Positions 1 to 9,171 of a DNA stretch of 64,000 bases are shown in pieces. The notes below the pieces were generated by a model. The model searched no databases and was not told the DNA's origin. It saw only the letters and a list, made by a program, of their open reading frames with translations. The stretch is taken from the NCBI RefSeq assembly GCF_006385135.1, contig NZ_CP041025.1, forward strand, positions 1,085,501 to 1,149,500, in the 5' to 3' direction. Made by a program: the position numbers and the translations under genes. The number at the start of each line of letters is the position of its first letter. Position 1 is the stretch's first letter. The stretch comes from Paremcibacter congregatus (lineage in GTDB: Bacteria > Pseudomonadota > Alphaproteobacteria > Sphingomonadales > Emcibacteraceae).

Positions 1-1029
1 AATTCCGACAATCTGATGGTCGCGGAAAACTGCGCGCTGATCCTGCCGCTGCATGGTGAGCTTGACGCGATTCGTGAAGACGCCGCCAACCTCTGCACCA
101 AGGGCGGACCGAAAATTGGCACCACCCGTCGCGGCATTGGTCCGGCCTATGAAGATAAAGTCGCGCGCCGGGCGTTACGGGCTTGTGATCTGACCTCTGA
201 CGAGGCGATTGAGGCGCGGGTTGATGTGCTGCTCGGCCATCATAATCCGCTGCGCCGTGGTCTCGGAGTTGCGGAAGTGGACCGTGAGGCGATGATCAAG
301 CAGATCAAGGAATTGGCTCCGAAAATCATTCCCTTCCTGGGGGCAAGCTGGCGGGCGCTGGACGAGATGCGTCGTGACCGCAAGCGTATTTTGTTTGAAG
401 GCGCCCAGGGCATCATGCTCGACATTGATCACGGAACATATCCGTTTGTTACGTCGTCCAACACCATTTCATCCCAGGCGGCCGGCGGCAGTGGCACCGG
501 CGCCAATACTCTGGATTATGTGCTCGGGATCACCAAGGCCTACACCACCCGTGTCGGTGAAGGGCCTTTCCCGACAGAATTGTTCGATGACGTCGGTAAA
601 GGTCTTGGCGAACGCGGTCATGAATTTGGCACGGTCACCGGCCGTAGCCGGCGCTGCGGCTATTTCGATGCAGTGATGGTGCGACAGGCAACGAAAGTCG
701 GGGGTATTTCCGGTATTGCCCTGACCAAACTTGACGTGCTGGACGGTATGGATGAACTGAAAGTTTGTATCGGGTATAAACTGGGGGAAGAAACCCTTGA
801 TTATTTCCCGGCTTCCACAGCAGATCAGGCGCGGGTGACGCCGATCTATGAAACACTTGAAGGCTGGTCCGAGAGTACTTTTGGGGCCCGCACCTGGAAA
901 GATCTGCCGGCAACGGCGATCAAGTACATCCGCCGGATTGAAGAATTGATTGAAACGCCGGTGGCGCTTCTGTCCACCAGCCCGGAACGGGAAGACACTA
1001 TTCTGGTGCAGGACCCGTTTGAAGATTAA
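1..1029 (+). CDS. purA: Adenylosuccinate synthase, 5'-truncated by window edge
   Basis: Adenylosuccinate synthase joins IMP and aspartate using GTP, the first committed step from IMP to AMP in the cytoplasm. The frame is open from base 1, so the N-terminal part lies outside the window; with a usual family length near 430 residues, about 90 residues including the GTP-binding loop are missing. Family blocks seen are [29 protein letters not shown] and [13 protein letters not shown]. The ATG at 16 is internal and should not be taken as the start. The gene ends in TAA and a strong hairpin terminator follows 22 bases later. Confidence 0.97.
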   Translation, partial: NSDNLMVAENCALILPLHGELDAIREDAANLCTKGGPKIGTTRRGIGPAYEDKVARRALRACDLTSDEAIEARVDVLLGHHNPLRRGLGVAEVDREAMIKQIKELAPKIIPFLGASWRALDEMRRDRKRILFEGAQGIMLDIDHGTYPFVTSSNTISSQAAGGSGTGANTLDYVLGITKAYTTRVGEGPFPTELFDDVGKGLGERGHEFGTVTGRSRRCGYFDAVMVRQATKVGGISGIALTKLDVLDGMDELKVCIGYKLGEETLDYFPASTADQARVTPIYETLEGWSESTFGARTWKDLPATAIKYIRRIEELIETPVALLSTSPEREDTILVQDPFED

Positions 1030-1051
1030 AGGCGTTACCTTTTCTCATAAT

Positions 1052-1091
1052 AATAACGGCGCTCAGGGTATAGGAGCGCCGTTATTTTTTT
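1052..1091 (+). terminator. Rho-independent terminator of purA
   Basis: A perfect 12-bp stem (AATAACGGCGCT at 1052-1063 with its complement at 1075-1086) closes an 11-base loop and runs into a T tract ending at 1091. It sits between purA and the converging VOC gene. On the other strand the tract is weaker, so it mainly serves purA. Confidence 0.9.
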
Positions 1092-1102
1092 GTGAATAAT
1101 GA

Positions 1103-1486
1103 TTAGCCCAATGGATAATGGAAGACGTTCATTTTATTGCCGTCGAGGTCGCGGAAATATCCGGCATAGAAGTTCGGTGCATATTCAGGACGGAGGCCGG
1201 CTGGTCCTTCACATGTCCCGCCTAATTCAAGCGCCATGGCGTAGATTTTGTCAACAGTGGCATTGTCGGGGGCATAAAAAGCCATCATTGATCCATTGCC
1301 AACTGTAGCTGCGTTACCATCATTTGGGGTTGTGATGCTAAAGTCGGTTTTGCCTTTACCTGTACCCCATGCGATAAAAGATTCTTCTTCCATAGTGCGG
1401 CTTGCACCAAGTTCAGCAAGTATTTTATCATAAAAATCAGCCGCTTTGGCCATATTATTCGTTCCCACCATAACGTATCCGAGCAT
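1103..1486 (-). CDS. VOC-superfamily (glyoxalase/dioxygenase fold) protein, copy 1
   Basis: A 127-residue single-domain protein of the vicinal-oxygen-chelate superfamily. It is recognised from MLGYVMVGTN at the start, the middle TVGNGSMMAF strand and the C-terminal YAGYFRDLDGNKMNVFHYP, where the Asp/Gly/Asn loop and closing strand are typical. Its function is unknown: relatives include glyoxalase-I-like and antibiotic-binding proteins. The usual first metal ligand His is absent (LGYVMV instead of L-x-H-V). It is a close paralogue of the next gene, same length and strand, 211 bases apart, and looks like a tandem duplication. The function is not assignable from sequence. Confidence 0.85.
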   Translation of the reverse strand: MLGYVMVGTNNMAKAADFYDKILAELGASRTMEEESFIAWGTGKGKTDFSITTPNDGNAATVGNGSMMAFYAPDNATVDKIYAMALELGGTCEGPAGLRPEYAPNFYAGYFRDLDGNKMNVFHYPLG

Positions 1487-1652
1487 TAATTAGTTTCCTT
1501 TGTTCTATTTTTGTTCTTTTTTAAGATACGATTTTCTGTAAATTAGTCAATTGAAATTTTACTAATCTTTAGGGGAACATAAAGTTTGGGAAGCGTTCTT
1601 TTGGACGCAGGTTTCGGTGGGGGGATGTCTGTCGATTATGCATGTTAAAAAT

Positions 1653-1690
1653 GGCGCGGCCTTTATATTAAGGCCACGCCGTTTTTTTTT
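1653..1690. terminator. Bidirectional hairpin terminator between the two VOC genes
   Basis: An 11-bp stem with one C/A mismatch (GGCGCGGCCTT at 1653-1663 against 1670-1680) and a 6-base loop. The plus strand continues into nine T residues, and the minus strand into five. It lies just past the stop of the second VOC gene (minus strand), so it probably ends that transcript and leaves copy 1 with its own promoter. Confidence 0.75.
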
Positions 1691-1697
1691 GACTGTA

Positions 1698-2081
1698 TTA
1701 GCCTTGCGGGTAATGGAAGGCGTTACATTTGTTGCCTTCCGGATCGCGAAAATATCCGGCGTAAAAATTAGGGTCGAAATTCGGGCGTGGGCCGGGCTCT
1801 CCCTCACATGTGCCGCCAAGTTCCAGTGCGATGGCATAAATTTTATCAACCGTTTCGGGGTTCTGGGTGGCAAAGGCCATCATCGTACCGTTCCCGACAG
1901 TTGCCGGTTTACCATCATTGGGCTTGCTGATGCTGAACATGGTGCTCTTTTCATCCGTGCCCCAGGCAACAAAGCTTTCAAAATCCATGGTGCGTTTTGC
2001 GCCAATCTCCGCCAGAATGGCATCATAAAATTTTGCTGTATTTTGCAGGTCATTGGTCCCTACCATTACATATCCGAGCAT
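1698..2081 (-). CDS. VOC-superfamily protein, copy 2
   Basis: A 127-residue VOC-fold protein that aligns without gaps to the gene at 1103-1486 over its whole length. Shared parts include the MLGYVMVGTN start, DKIYAxALELGGTCEGxxGxRP in the middle and YFRDxxGNKxNxFHYPxG at the end. As in its paralogue, the first canonical metal-binding His is missing. The differences cluster in the first half (MDFESFVAWGTDEKS against MEEESFIAWGTGKGK), which would alter the ligand pocket, so the copies may have different ligands. No substrate can be named. Its own terminator separates it from copy 1. Confidence 0.85.
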   Translation of the reverse strand: MLGYVMVGTNDLQNTAKFYDAILAEIGAKRTMDFESFVAWGTDEKSTMFSISKPNDGKPATVGNGTMMAFATQNPETVDKIYAIALELGGTCEGEPGPRPNFDPNFYAGYFRDPEGNKCNAFHYPQG

Positions 2082-2286
2082 GTTTAAATCCTTGAGATTG
2101 AGAAGTAATTTATTGATGTTGTGGTGAAATCCTTAAAACGCCATCCTGAGATTTCAAATAATATAATATGGTAAAAATCACATTCTGCAAGGGATGTTTT
2201 CTTCACTTTAGATCTTGTATTTGGAAAAATAGTTGCGTACCGTTTGGTGTTTTTTTACCAAATGTTTAAATATAAAAGGGTTGAGC

Positions 2287-2661
2287 ATGGAATTTTCTGA
2301 AGCTGTTAAATCGGTCTTTTCAAAGTTTGCAACATTTTCAGGCCGGGCAGCCCGGTCTGAATATTGGTACTTTCAGTTGTTTATCTTTCTGGTGCAGATT
2401 GCAATCACGATCCTGACGATGGTTGTCCCGTTTCTCGCGCTGCTTTCCTTGATCTTTGCTTTGATCACGATCCTGCCCGGACTGGCGGTATCTGTGAGAC
2501 GGTTGCATGACAAGAATAAATCGGGCTGGTGGTTGTTGCTGTGCTTCATTCCTCTGGTCGGGGCTATTATTCTGCTGATCTGGTTTGCAATGGCCGGTAC
2601 GGAAGGGCCCAATGAATATGGGGATGATCCTTTGGCTGATCCTGCCGAAGTCTTTGCATAA
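2287..2661 (+). CDS. DUF805 family inner-membrane protein
   Basis: A 124-residue membrane protein of the DUF805 family. It carries the family signature FSGRAARSEYWYFQLF followed by hydrophobic helices, the conserved VRRLHDKNKSGWW loop, a further helix pair (LLCFIPLVGAIILLIWF) and a polar tail ending near EGPNEYGDDPL. I chose ATG 2287 because it starts the conserved domain and follows an AAAAGGG ribosome-binding site; an in-frame extension upstream is AU-rich and unlike the family. The cellular role of the family is not known. It is monocistronic, with a GC hairpin and T tract directly downstream. Confidence 0.88.
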   Translation: MEFSEAVKSVFSKFATFSGRAARSEYWYFQLFIFLVQIAITILTMVVPFLALLSLIFALITILPGLAVSVRRLHDKNKSGWWLLLCFIPLVGAIILLIWFAMAGTEGPNEYGDDPLADPAEVFA

Positions 2662-2683
2662 GGATTCATACGAGGACATGAAA

Positions 2684-2710
2684 GGCGGCCCCGGGCGGGT
2701 CGTCTTTTTT
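2684..2710 (+). terminator. Terminator after the DUF805 gene
   Basis: An 8-bp GC-rich stem (2684-2691 with 2697-2704, two G-U pairs), a 5-base loop, then TTTTTT. It lies 22 bases after the stop codon and separates this gene from the leu leader region. Confidence 0.75.
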
Positions 2711-2794
2711 GTTTCTGCGCCGCAAAACCATTTTTTAGTTCACAGGCCATATAAAATTGTTTATAAGGCGGGAGAATTAAAATTTTACGCAAGA

Positions 2795-2932
2795 ATGAGC
2801 ATGATAAAAGCAACTATTACATCGTTGATTTTCTTGGCCTCAGCCCCTTTACCGGCGCTGCGGGGCTTGCTGCCGTCTGCACCACTTCTTCTCTCCCTTC
2901 TATCACTACTGGGTCGACTTAGCCGCCCCTGA
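2795..2932 (+). CDS. leuL: Leucine-rich leader peptide upstream of leuA
   Basis: A 45-codon ORF whose product has 14 leucines, ending ...LLLSLLSLLGRLSRP. It ends 113 bases before the leuA start and about 60 bases before a perfect hairpin with a U tract. This is the layout of a transcription-attenuation leader: ribosome stalling on Leu codons when charged leucyl-tRNA is scarce would favour read-through into leuA. An ATG at 2801 in the same frame is an alternative start, and neither has a strong ribosome-binding site (the best purine run, GGGAGAA, is about 20 bases upstream). The role is inferred from position and composition. Confidence 0.75.
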   Translation: MSMIKATITSLIFLASAPLPALRGLLPSAPLLLSLLSLLGRLSRP

Positions 2933-2949
2933 CGTCTTGTTATATTTAA

Positions 2950-3012
2950 AGCCATTCGATGGCGGACGTTTAGGGGAGAAAAATACAATTTCATTCCCCG
3001 CGGGGAATTTTT
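2950..3012 (+). promoter_or_regulatory. leuA attenuator (terminator and candidate antiterminator)
   Basis: The terminator is the perfect 16-base palindrome ATTCCCCGCGGGGAAT at 2993-3008 followed by TTTT to 3012. Upstream, GGGGA at 2973-2977 can pair with TCCCC at 2995-2999 and would then disrupt the terminator stem, making it the candidate antiterminator arm. A small hairpin GCCA-N5-TGGC lies at 2951-2963. Together with the leucine-rich leader this suggests classical attenuation; the alternative pairing was worked out by eye. Confidence 0.7.
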
Positions 3013-3045
3013 ATCCAATTCAGATTATATTTTAAGGCTACTACC

Positions 3046-4590
3046 ATGACCAATGATAAAAACAGGGTTATCATCTTTGACACGACTTTGCGTGACGGCG
3101 AGCAATCTCCGGGCTGTTCCATGACGTTGAATGAAAAACTCCGGGTGGCGGAAGCGCTGGAACATCTCGGTGTTGACGTGATTGAGGCGGGGTTTGCCAT
3201 TGCGTCAAATGGTGATTTTGATGCCATATCGCAGATTTCGCAATTACTGAAGAACACCAGCGTTTGTTCTCTGTCCCGCGCGTCTTTCAAAGATATCGAC
3301 CGGGCGGCGGAAGCCTTGAAAAAGGCCGTACGCCCCCGCATTCATACTTTTATTTCCACCAGTCCGTTGCATATGGAGCATAAGCTGCAAATGACTCCGG
3401 AGGAGGTGATCGGCCGCATTCATGACAGTGTGAGCTATGCCCGCAATCTTTGTGATGATGTGGAATGGTCCTGTGAAGATGGCACCCGCACGGAAGAGGA
3501 CTTCTTGTACCGGTCTATTGAGGTGGCGATCAAGGCCGGGGCGACGACCATCAATGTGCCGGATACAGTGGGTTACACCACACCGGATGAATATGAAATC
3601 ATGATGCGCAAGATCATCGAGAATGTGCCGAATTCCGACAAAGCGATTTTCTCGACCCATTGTCATAACGATCTGGGGCTGGCGGTGGCGAACTCCATCG
3701 CGGCGGTTCAGGGCGGCGCGCGTCAGGTTGAATGTACCATCAATGGCATCGGCGAGCGGGCCGGCAATGCGGCTTTGGAAGAGATTATCATGGCTTTCCG
3801 CACCCGTCAGGATGCTTTGCCTTATCATACAAATATCGTGACCGAGAATATCACCAAAACCTCGCGCCTGGTGTCTTCTGTGACGGGGTTGGAAGTACAG
3901 CATAACAAAGCGATTGTCGGCGCCAACGCCTTCGCCCATGAAAGCGGCATTCATCAGGATGGCATGCTGAAGAATGCCGAGACCTACGAGATCATGACCC
4001 CGGAATCTGTCGGCCTGAAGAAATCGGAACTGGTGATGGGAAAACATTCGGGCCGTCATGCTTTCAAGGAGAAACTGAAAGATCTGGGTTATGATCTTGG
4101 TGATAACGAATTCATGAGCGCCTTTACCCGTTTCAAGGATCTGGCGGACGTGAAAAAGACACTCTATGACGATGATATCATAGCCATTGTCGACGAAGAT
4201 AGACGCGATAATGAACATATGAAGCTGGAAAGCTGGTCCTTCATTTGTGACAGTTGGCAACCGAGCAGCGCCACCTTCGGGCTGCTGGTCGATGGTGAAA
4301 ATCTCACGGTGTCCAGCAAGGGTAACGGGCCAGTGGATGCGTCCTTCAAAGCGTTACGGACCCTGACAGATGGGGAGCCGCATCTGGAACTGTATCAGGT
4401 GCACGCGGTGACCCGTGGCACGGATGCCCAGGCGGAAGTTACCGTACGGCTGGAAGAAAATGGCAAGACGGTCAATGGCCACGGGGCCCATGTGGATACG
4501 TTGGTCGCCTCGGCCAAGGCCTATGTCAATGCGTTGAACAAGCTCAAGGTGAAACGCGCGAAAACCGCCCCGGAAGCGCTCACGCTATAG
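3046..4590 (+). CDS. leuA: 2-Isopropylmalate synthase
   Basis: A 514-residue 2-isopropylmalate synthase that condenses acetyl-CoA with 2-oxoisovalerate in the first committed step of leucine synthesis. The TIM-barrel catalytic domain opens with FDTTLRDGEQSPGCSM, binds metal through the HCHNDLGLAVANS block (HxH near residue 204) and contains GERAGNAALEE. Residues from about 390 to the end form the leucine-sensing regulatory domain (PVDASFKALR, VHGHGAHVDTLVAS-like motifs). The length is normal for the bacterial type with feedback control. Expression is probably controlled by the leader and attenuator upstream, giving leucine control at both the RNA and enzyme levels. Confidence 0.97.
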   Translation: MTNDKNRVIIFDTTLRDGEQSPGCSMTLNEKLRVAEALEHLGVDVIEAGFAIASNGDFDAISQISQLLKNTSVCSLSRASFKDIDRAAEALKKAVRPRIHTFISTSPLHMEHKLQMTPEEVIGRIHDSVSYARNLCDDVEWSCEDGTRTEEDFLYRSIEVAIKAGATTINVPDTVGYTTPDEYEIMMRKIIENVPNSDKAIFSTHCHNDLGLAVANSIAAVQGGARQVECTINGIGERAGNAALEEIIMAFRTRQDALPYHTNIVTENITKTSRLVSSVTGLEVQHNKAIVGANAFAHESGIHQDGMLKNAETYEIMTPESVGLKKSELVMGKHSGRHAFKEKLKDLGYDLGDNEFMSAFTRFKDLADVKKTLYDDDIIAIVDEDRRDNEHMKLESWSFICDSWQPSSATFGLLVDGENLTVSSKGNGPVDASFKALRTLTDGEPHLELYQVHAVTRGTDAQAEVTVRLEENGKTVNGHGAHVDTLVASAKAYVNALNKLKVKRAKTAPEALTL

Positions 4591-4620
4591 AGTCTATGGC
4601 GATTACCTCTCCTGAAATTA

Positions 4621-4657
4621 TGTAAAGAATTCTGACTAAGTGTCAGGGTTCTTTACA
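4621..4657 (+). repeat. 16-bp hairpin downstream of leuA without U tract
   Basis: TGTAAAGAATTCTGAC at 4621-4636 pairs over all 16 positions (two of them G-U) with 4642-4657, around a 5-base loop. No T run follows, so it is not a standard terminator. It may be an mRNA 3'-end stabiliser of leuA or part of the control region of the PEP-CTERM gene 160 bases further on. Confidence 0.55.
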
Positions 4658-4816
4658 GGTATCAACCACGTATACGGTACCATTTCATAAAATGTCGCAC
4701 GTTTCAGCCACTGGTACAAAAATTGCATATAATTTTGATTGGGTAACAAGTCAAATTTCAATTACATGCAAGATGAGGTTTTGTGTTTTTGCACAACATT
4801 AAATAGTGAGGGAAAA

Positions 4817-5644
4817 ATGTTTAAAAAAATTCTATTAATTAAGGCTGCTGTTTTGGTGATGACGAGTTTCACTTATTCTGCTGCGAACGCCACTTATATA
4901 GTGGGTGGTCCAACGGCAAATCTTCAAACCCAAAATGGGAGTTACCGCTGGGATGGGGGATCCTTTGTCACGGATTTCAGGAATGCTCTGGAAAATCCAA
5001 ATAATTTTGGCCCAACGGGCACTGTAAATACAACTGTCGATACAGTTGATGTTGATCTAAGTACAGGAAACATGTCCGGTTTAGACGGCTTTCTTGTTCC
5101 TTGGTGGAGTTCTGCCGAATCTGCAGCCTATGATCAGCGGATTGTCGATTTCTTTCTGGCGGGGGGGGATTTGTGGTTATTGCAGGATAGTTCTGGTCGT
5201 GACGGTGTTGGCGCATTGTTAGGCCTTCCAACGGTTGGCCAGACTGGCGCATTGCCGGTAAGTGGTACGCCGCTCTTATTCGATGGTCCTTTTGGTGTTG
5301 CGACGTCCGTCACTCAAGGGGGCGGTGAAGAGGGTTATCTGAGTACACAGGATGTGCTCGATCATTCAGGCACCGTTGCTGCCACAAATACGGCAGACCA
5401 GGTAATTGCAGCGGTCTGGGCACCGGGCCAATATGCAGCAGGGGCGGGATCGCTTATCGTCGTTGCTGATATTGATATGTTCACCACTCAGGCCGACTTC
5501 GACGCCATGAATGGTAATGCGATCTTTACATTGAACGCATTTGCCTTCCTCGCAACCTCGCAGGATGTTCCAGAGCCGGCTTCTTTGGCGCTATTGGGTT
5601 TTGGTTTGGTCAGTCTGGCCTTTGTTCGGAGACGTCGCTATTAG
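4817..5644 (+). CDS. PEP-CTERM sorting-domain protein, secreted
   Basis: A 275-residue secreted protein. The start ATG at 4817 follows GAGGG and gives a standard signal peptide (MFKKILLIKAAVLVMTSFTY, cleaved near ANA). The body is Gly/Asp-rich with no lysine-rich regions and no catalytic motif that I recognise; its WLLQDSSGRDGVGALLG stretch suggests a ThuA/glutamine-amidotransferase-like Rossmann layout but this is uncertain. The end is a textbook PEP-CTERM tail: VPEPASLALLGFGL, a hydrophobic helix and RRRR. Such proteins are recognised by an exosortase and exported in association with exopolysaccharide. No exosortase gene is in the window, so it must be elsewhere. Confidence 0.88.
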   Translation: MFKKILLIKAAVLVMTSFTYSAANATYIVGGPTANLQTQNGSYRWDGGSFVTDFRNALENPNNFGPTGTVNTTVDTVDVDLSTGNMSGLDGFLVPWWSSAESAAYDQRIVDFFLAGGDLWLLQDSSGRDGVGALLGLPTVGQTGALPVSGTPLLFDGPFGVATSVTQGGGEEGYLSTQDVLDHSGTVAATNTADQVIAAVWAPGQYAAGAGSLIVVADIDMFTTQADFDAMNGNAIFTLNAFAFLATSQDVPEPASLALLGFGLVSLAFVRRRRY

Positions 5645-5680
5645 GGCGGCTATTCGCGCGAGCAGCATCTAAATGTTACG

Positions 5681-5714
5681 AAAATGGCCCGATAAATTTT
5701 GGGCCATTTTTTTT
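5681..5714. terminator. Bidirectional terminator between converging genes
   Basis: A perfect 10-bp stem (AAAATGGCCC at 5681-5690 with 5701-5710), a 10-base loop and flanking T tracts on both strands. It serves both the PEP-CTERM gene and the minus-strand hydrolase that ends at 5713. Confidence 0.88.
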
Positions 5715-6489
5715 AGATTTTATCCACATGACTCCACTTGATTAACTTGTGATCAAAACCGGATTCGAGGGTGGGCTTAATAATCTTGAAATAGGGAGAC
5801 AGGTCGAAGTCTCGCGGCGTAAACAAACTATGATGCCGGATATGATAGATCTCCTGTAAGACAGACTTTGCCGGAGGTGTCTCGATACATTCTCGCGTAA
5901 TCTGCGGCAAAATGGGGTAGTTGACACTGTGAAAGGCTTCGGCAATCAGGGTTGAACATATGGCGCGGGTGGGGTCGCCACTGCCCATGGCCAGCATGCG
6001 TCGGCGGAAGAAGACAGGCACCGGTGGATAAGGAATGAGATAGCGGCCAAGGTCAATGATATTCTTCATGTCATACTGATGACCAATGCGGTTGCGGGTG
6101 TAGGCGATAACAGCGGCCTTTTCCGCCACAGACAGACTGGCGGGGCGGCATATCCGGGTATTGAAATGCCTGTATTTGTTTAAGGATACGCATTTGACGC
6201 CCCCGTCGGCCTCGGCTTCAATCAGGTCGAGGCTTTCGCTTGGCCCCTCATCAGCCGCATTCAGGTCGGGTCCAATATAGAGCGCCGCATGAGACCAGGT
6301 CGATTGGGTCAGATATTTTATGATGCTGCTGACCCTGAGATTACCTTCGACCAGCAGGACATCGCCGGGTTGGAGATGTTGTTCAAGAATTTCGGGGCTG
6401 GTGATGGAAAATGGTTCATATTTCCACACCGGCTTGCGCAGGTAAAGGATGATCAGATTAGATATTTTTTCACGCAACCACTGGAACAT
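5713..6489 (-). CDS. YiiX/YebB-like permuted papain-fold cysteine hydrolase
   Basis: A 258-residue protein of the permuted NlpC/P60-like (YiiX/YebB) superfamily. In order there is an N-terminal amphipathic stretch, LQPGDVLLVEG, the His box TWSHAALYIG, and a central RIGHQYDMKNIIDLG segment. The C-terminal nucleophile box is ICSTLIAEAFHSVNYP, with Cys after His as expected for the permuted fold. Members hydrolyse amide or ester bonds of cell-wall or lipid substrates; the substrate here is unknown. There is no clear signal peptide, although the first 20 residues (ISNLIILYLRKPVW) could contact membrane. It is divergent from mreB across 235 bases but need not be functionally linked. Confidence 0.78.
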   Translation of the reverse strand: MFQWLREKISNLIILYLRKPVWKYEPFSITSPEILEQHLQPGDVLLVEGNLRVSSIIKYLTQSTWSHAALYIGPDLNAADEGPSESLDLIEAEADGGVKCVSLNKYRHFNTRICRPASLSVAEKAAVIAYTRNRIGHQYDMKNIIDLGRYLIPYPPVPVFFRRRMLAMGSGDPTRAICSTLIAEAFHSVNYPILPQITRECIETPPAKSVLQEIYHIRHHSLFTPRDFDLSPYFKIIKPTLESGFDHKLIKWSHVDKI

Positions 6490-6724
6490 AATTTGCCCTT
6501 ATTTCTACGCTTAATGGACCCCGGGATGAAAAAGAGGCGGGGGGAACCGTCGCGTACTGCTATTTCTGTTCTGGAAACCATAAAATGGCATAAAAGGAGC
6601 CTCTTTATCCACAAAGAAATTGCAATCCAAACGGTATGTTAATACAAACGATGTATAAGCGGGCTGAATTAGGGTTAACGACTCTGAATAATAACGCATT
6701 AAGTTTTAAAATAGGCGAGCATAA

Positions 6725-7762
<1,038 letters not shown>

Positions 7763-7799
7763 ACCATATGAGCCCTGTGCGGTTAAATAGAGGTGTGTT

Positions 7800-8648
7800 A
7801 TGAAAGAAGTAAGGTACAGGTTCTCTACCGGCTTCTTCATTACCTTGTCTCTGGCCCTGTTGCTTTTTGGCAATAAGAACGCAACAGTTGTTCAGGAGGC
7901 GCGCTCGACCCTGATTGATGTGTTTGTGCCCGTTCTTGACGTGGTGTCGCGCCCGATTGAGGCGGTGGACAGTGCGTTTGGCTGGGTTCAGCAGGTGGCG
8001 ATCGTTTTTTCCGAAAATAAACGGTTGCGGGAAGAAAACGCCAAGCTAAAGAATGACCGCATCAAGGCGTCCCAGCTGGCGATTGACAATCAGCGCCTGA
8101 AAAAACTTCTCAATGTCGGCGAGGGACAGGTTAACACCATTGCCGCCGCCCGTGTGGTGGCCGACAGTGACAGCCCGTTCTTTAAAAGTGTCCTGATTAA
8201 CCGGGGCACCAGTGACGGTATCGCCAAAGGACAGGCCGTCATTACCGAAAACGGCATTGTCGGACGGACCATTACAGTGGGAAATTCCTCGGCCCGGGTA
8301 TTGTTGGCAACAGACATCAACAGCCGGATTCCGGTCAAATTGGCCTCGCGTGGGATCAATATGATTTTGGAAGGGGACAATTCGGCCTATCCTAAAGTCA
8401 CCTTTTTGCCGTTGGGCGAGGAAATTGCCGTCGGGGACCTGATTTTAACTTCTGGATATGGTATGGTTTTTCCACCAGACCTTCCGGTGGGGCAGGTGAT
8501 CGAGGTCGATGAGAAAGGGGTAAAGATCAAGCTGTCCGGTGAGCTGCACAATCTGAATTATGTCAGTATCGTCGGTTATGAGATTATCCGTAATCAATTG
8601 ACGCAGCCTGGCCGTGCAGGAACAGCCCTGCAGGAGGACCAGAACTGA
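7800..8648 (+). CDS. mreC: Rod-shape protein MreC
   Basis: A 282-residue bitopic protein that links MreB to PBP2 and RodA in the periplasm. It has a short cytoplasmic tail, one transmembrane helix (FITLSLALLLFGN), a periplasmic coiled coil (SENKRLREENAKLKNDRI to about residue 100) and the beta-barrel domains with VLINRGTSDGIAKGQAV and LTSGYGMVFPPDLPVG, both typical of MreC. The start follows a TAGAGGTG ribosome-binding site 37 bases after mreB. Its stop codon overlaps the mreD start by one base, indicating translational coupling. Confidence 0.96.
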   Translation: MKEVRYRFSTGFFITLSLALLLFGNKNATVVQEARSTLIDVFVPVLDVVSRPIEAVDSAFGWVQQVAIVFSENKRLREENAKLKNDRIKASQLAIDNQRLKKLLNVGEGQVNTIAAARVVADSDSPFFKSVLINRGTSDGIAKGQAVITENGIVGRTITVGNSSARVLLATDINSRIPVKLASRGINMILEGDNSAYPKVTFLPLGEEIAVGDLILTSGYGMVFPPDLPVGQVIEVDEKGVKIKLSGELHNLNYVSIVGYEIIRNQLTQPGRAGTALQEDQN

Positions 8649-9166
8649 TGGCGGTGGTACAGGAAAATAAATCCGAACGCGGCATGCGTGGCGTTATTCC
8701 TTTTGTCAGCACGCTGGTTCTGATCCTGCTGATGCAGCTTCAGTATAAAGTGGCGTTTATCGATACCATGTTTCCCAGCCTGTCGTTGATGGCGGTCTAT
8801 TACTGGTGTATTTACAAGCCGCAGCTGATGCCGGTTAGTGCGGTTTTCGTGCTGGGGCTGTTACAGGACATATTGTCCGGCGGCGCATTGGGCATGATGG
8901 CCTTGCTCCTGATCTTGGTGAGAGTCTTTATCGTTCGTCAGGGACCACGGCTTCTTGAGCGGGAATTTCTGTTCAGCTGGCTGGTATTTATCGTTGTCGG
9001 TCTGGTTTATGGCGCTCTCAGTTGGGCAATTGCCACGGTATACCTAAAGGAAAGTCAACATCTGGGGACCGCTTTCGGGCACAGTCTTCTGACCATAGCG
9101 GCGTATCCTCTGGTGGTGTTCCTTTTGAACCGGTTGCGTCAATTGTTGATCAGTGAAAGCAGGTGA
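8648..9166 (+). CDS. mreD: Rod-shape protein MreD
   Basis: A 172-residue polytopic inner-membrane protein with about five helices and a conserved GLLQDILSGGALGMMALLLIL segment, which identifies MreD. It works with MreC in the elongasome. The sequence is typically divergent, so the call rests on size, topology, this motif and its place between mreC and mrdA. The ATG overlaps the mreC stop (ATGA arrangement). Confidence 0.93.
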   Translation: MAVVQENKSERGMRGVIPFVSTLVLILLMQLQYKVAFIDTMFPSLSLMAVYYWCIYKPQLMPVSAVFVLGLLQDILSGGALGMMALLLILVRVFIVRQGPRLLEREFLFSWLVFIVVGLVYGALSWAIATVYLKESQHLGTAFGHSLLTIAAYPLVVFLLNRLRQLLISESR

Positions 9167-9171
9167 AATGA

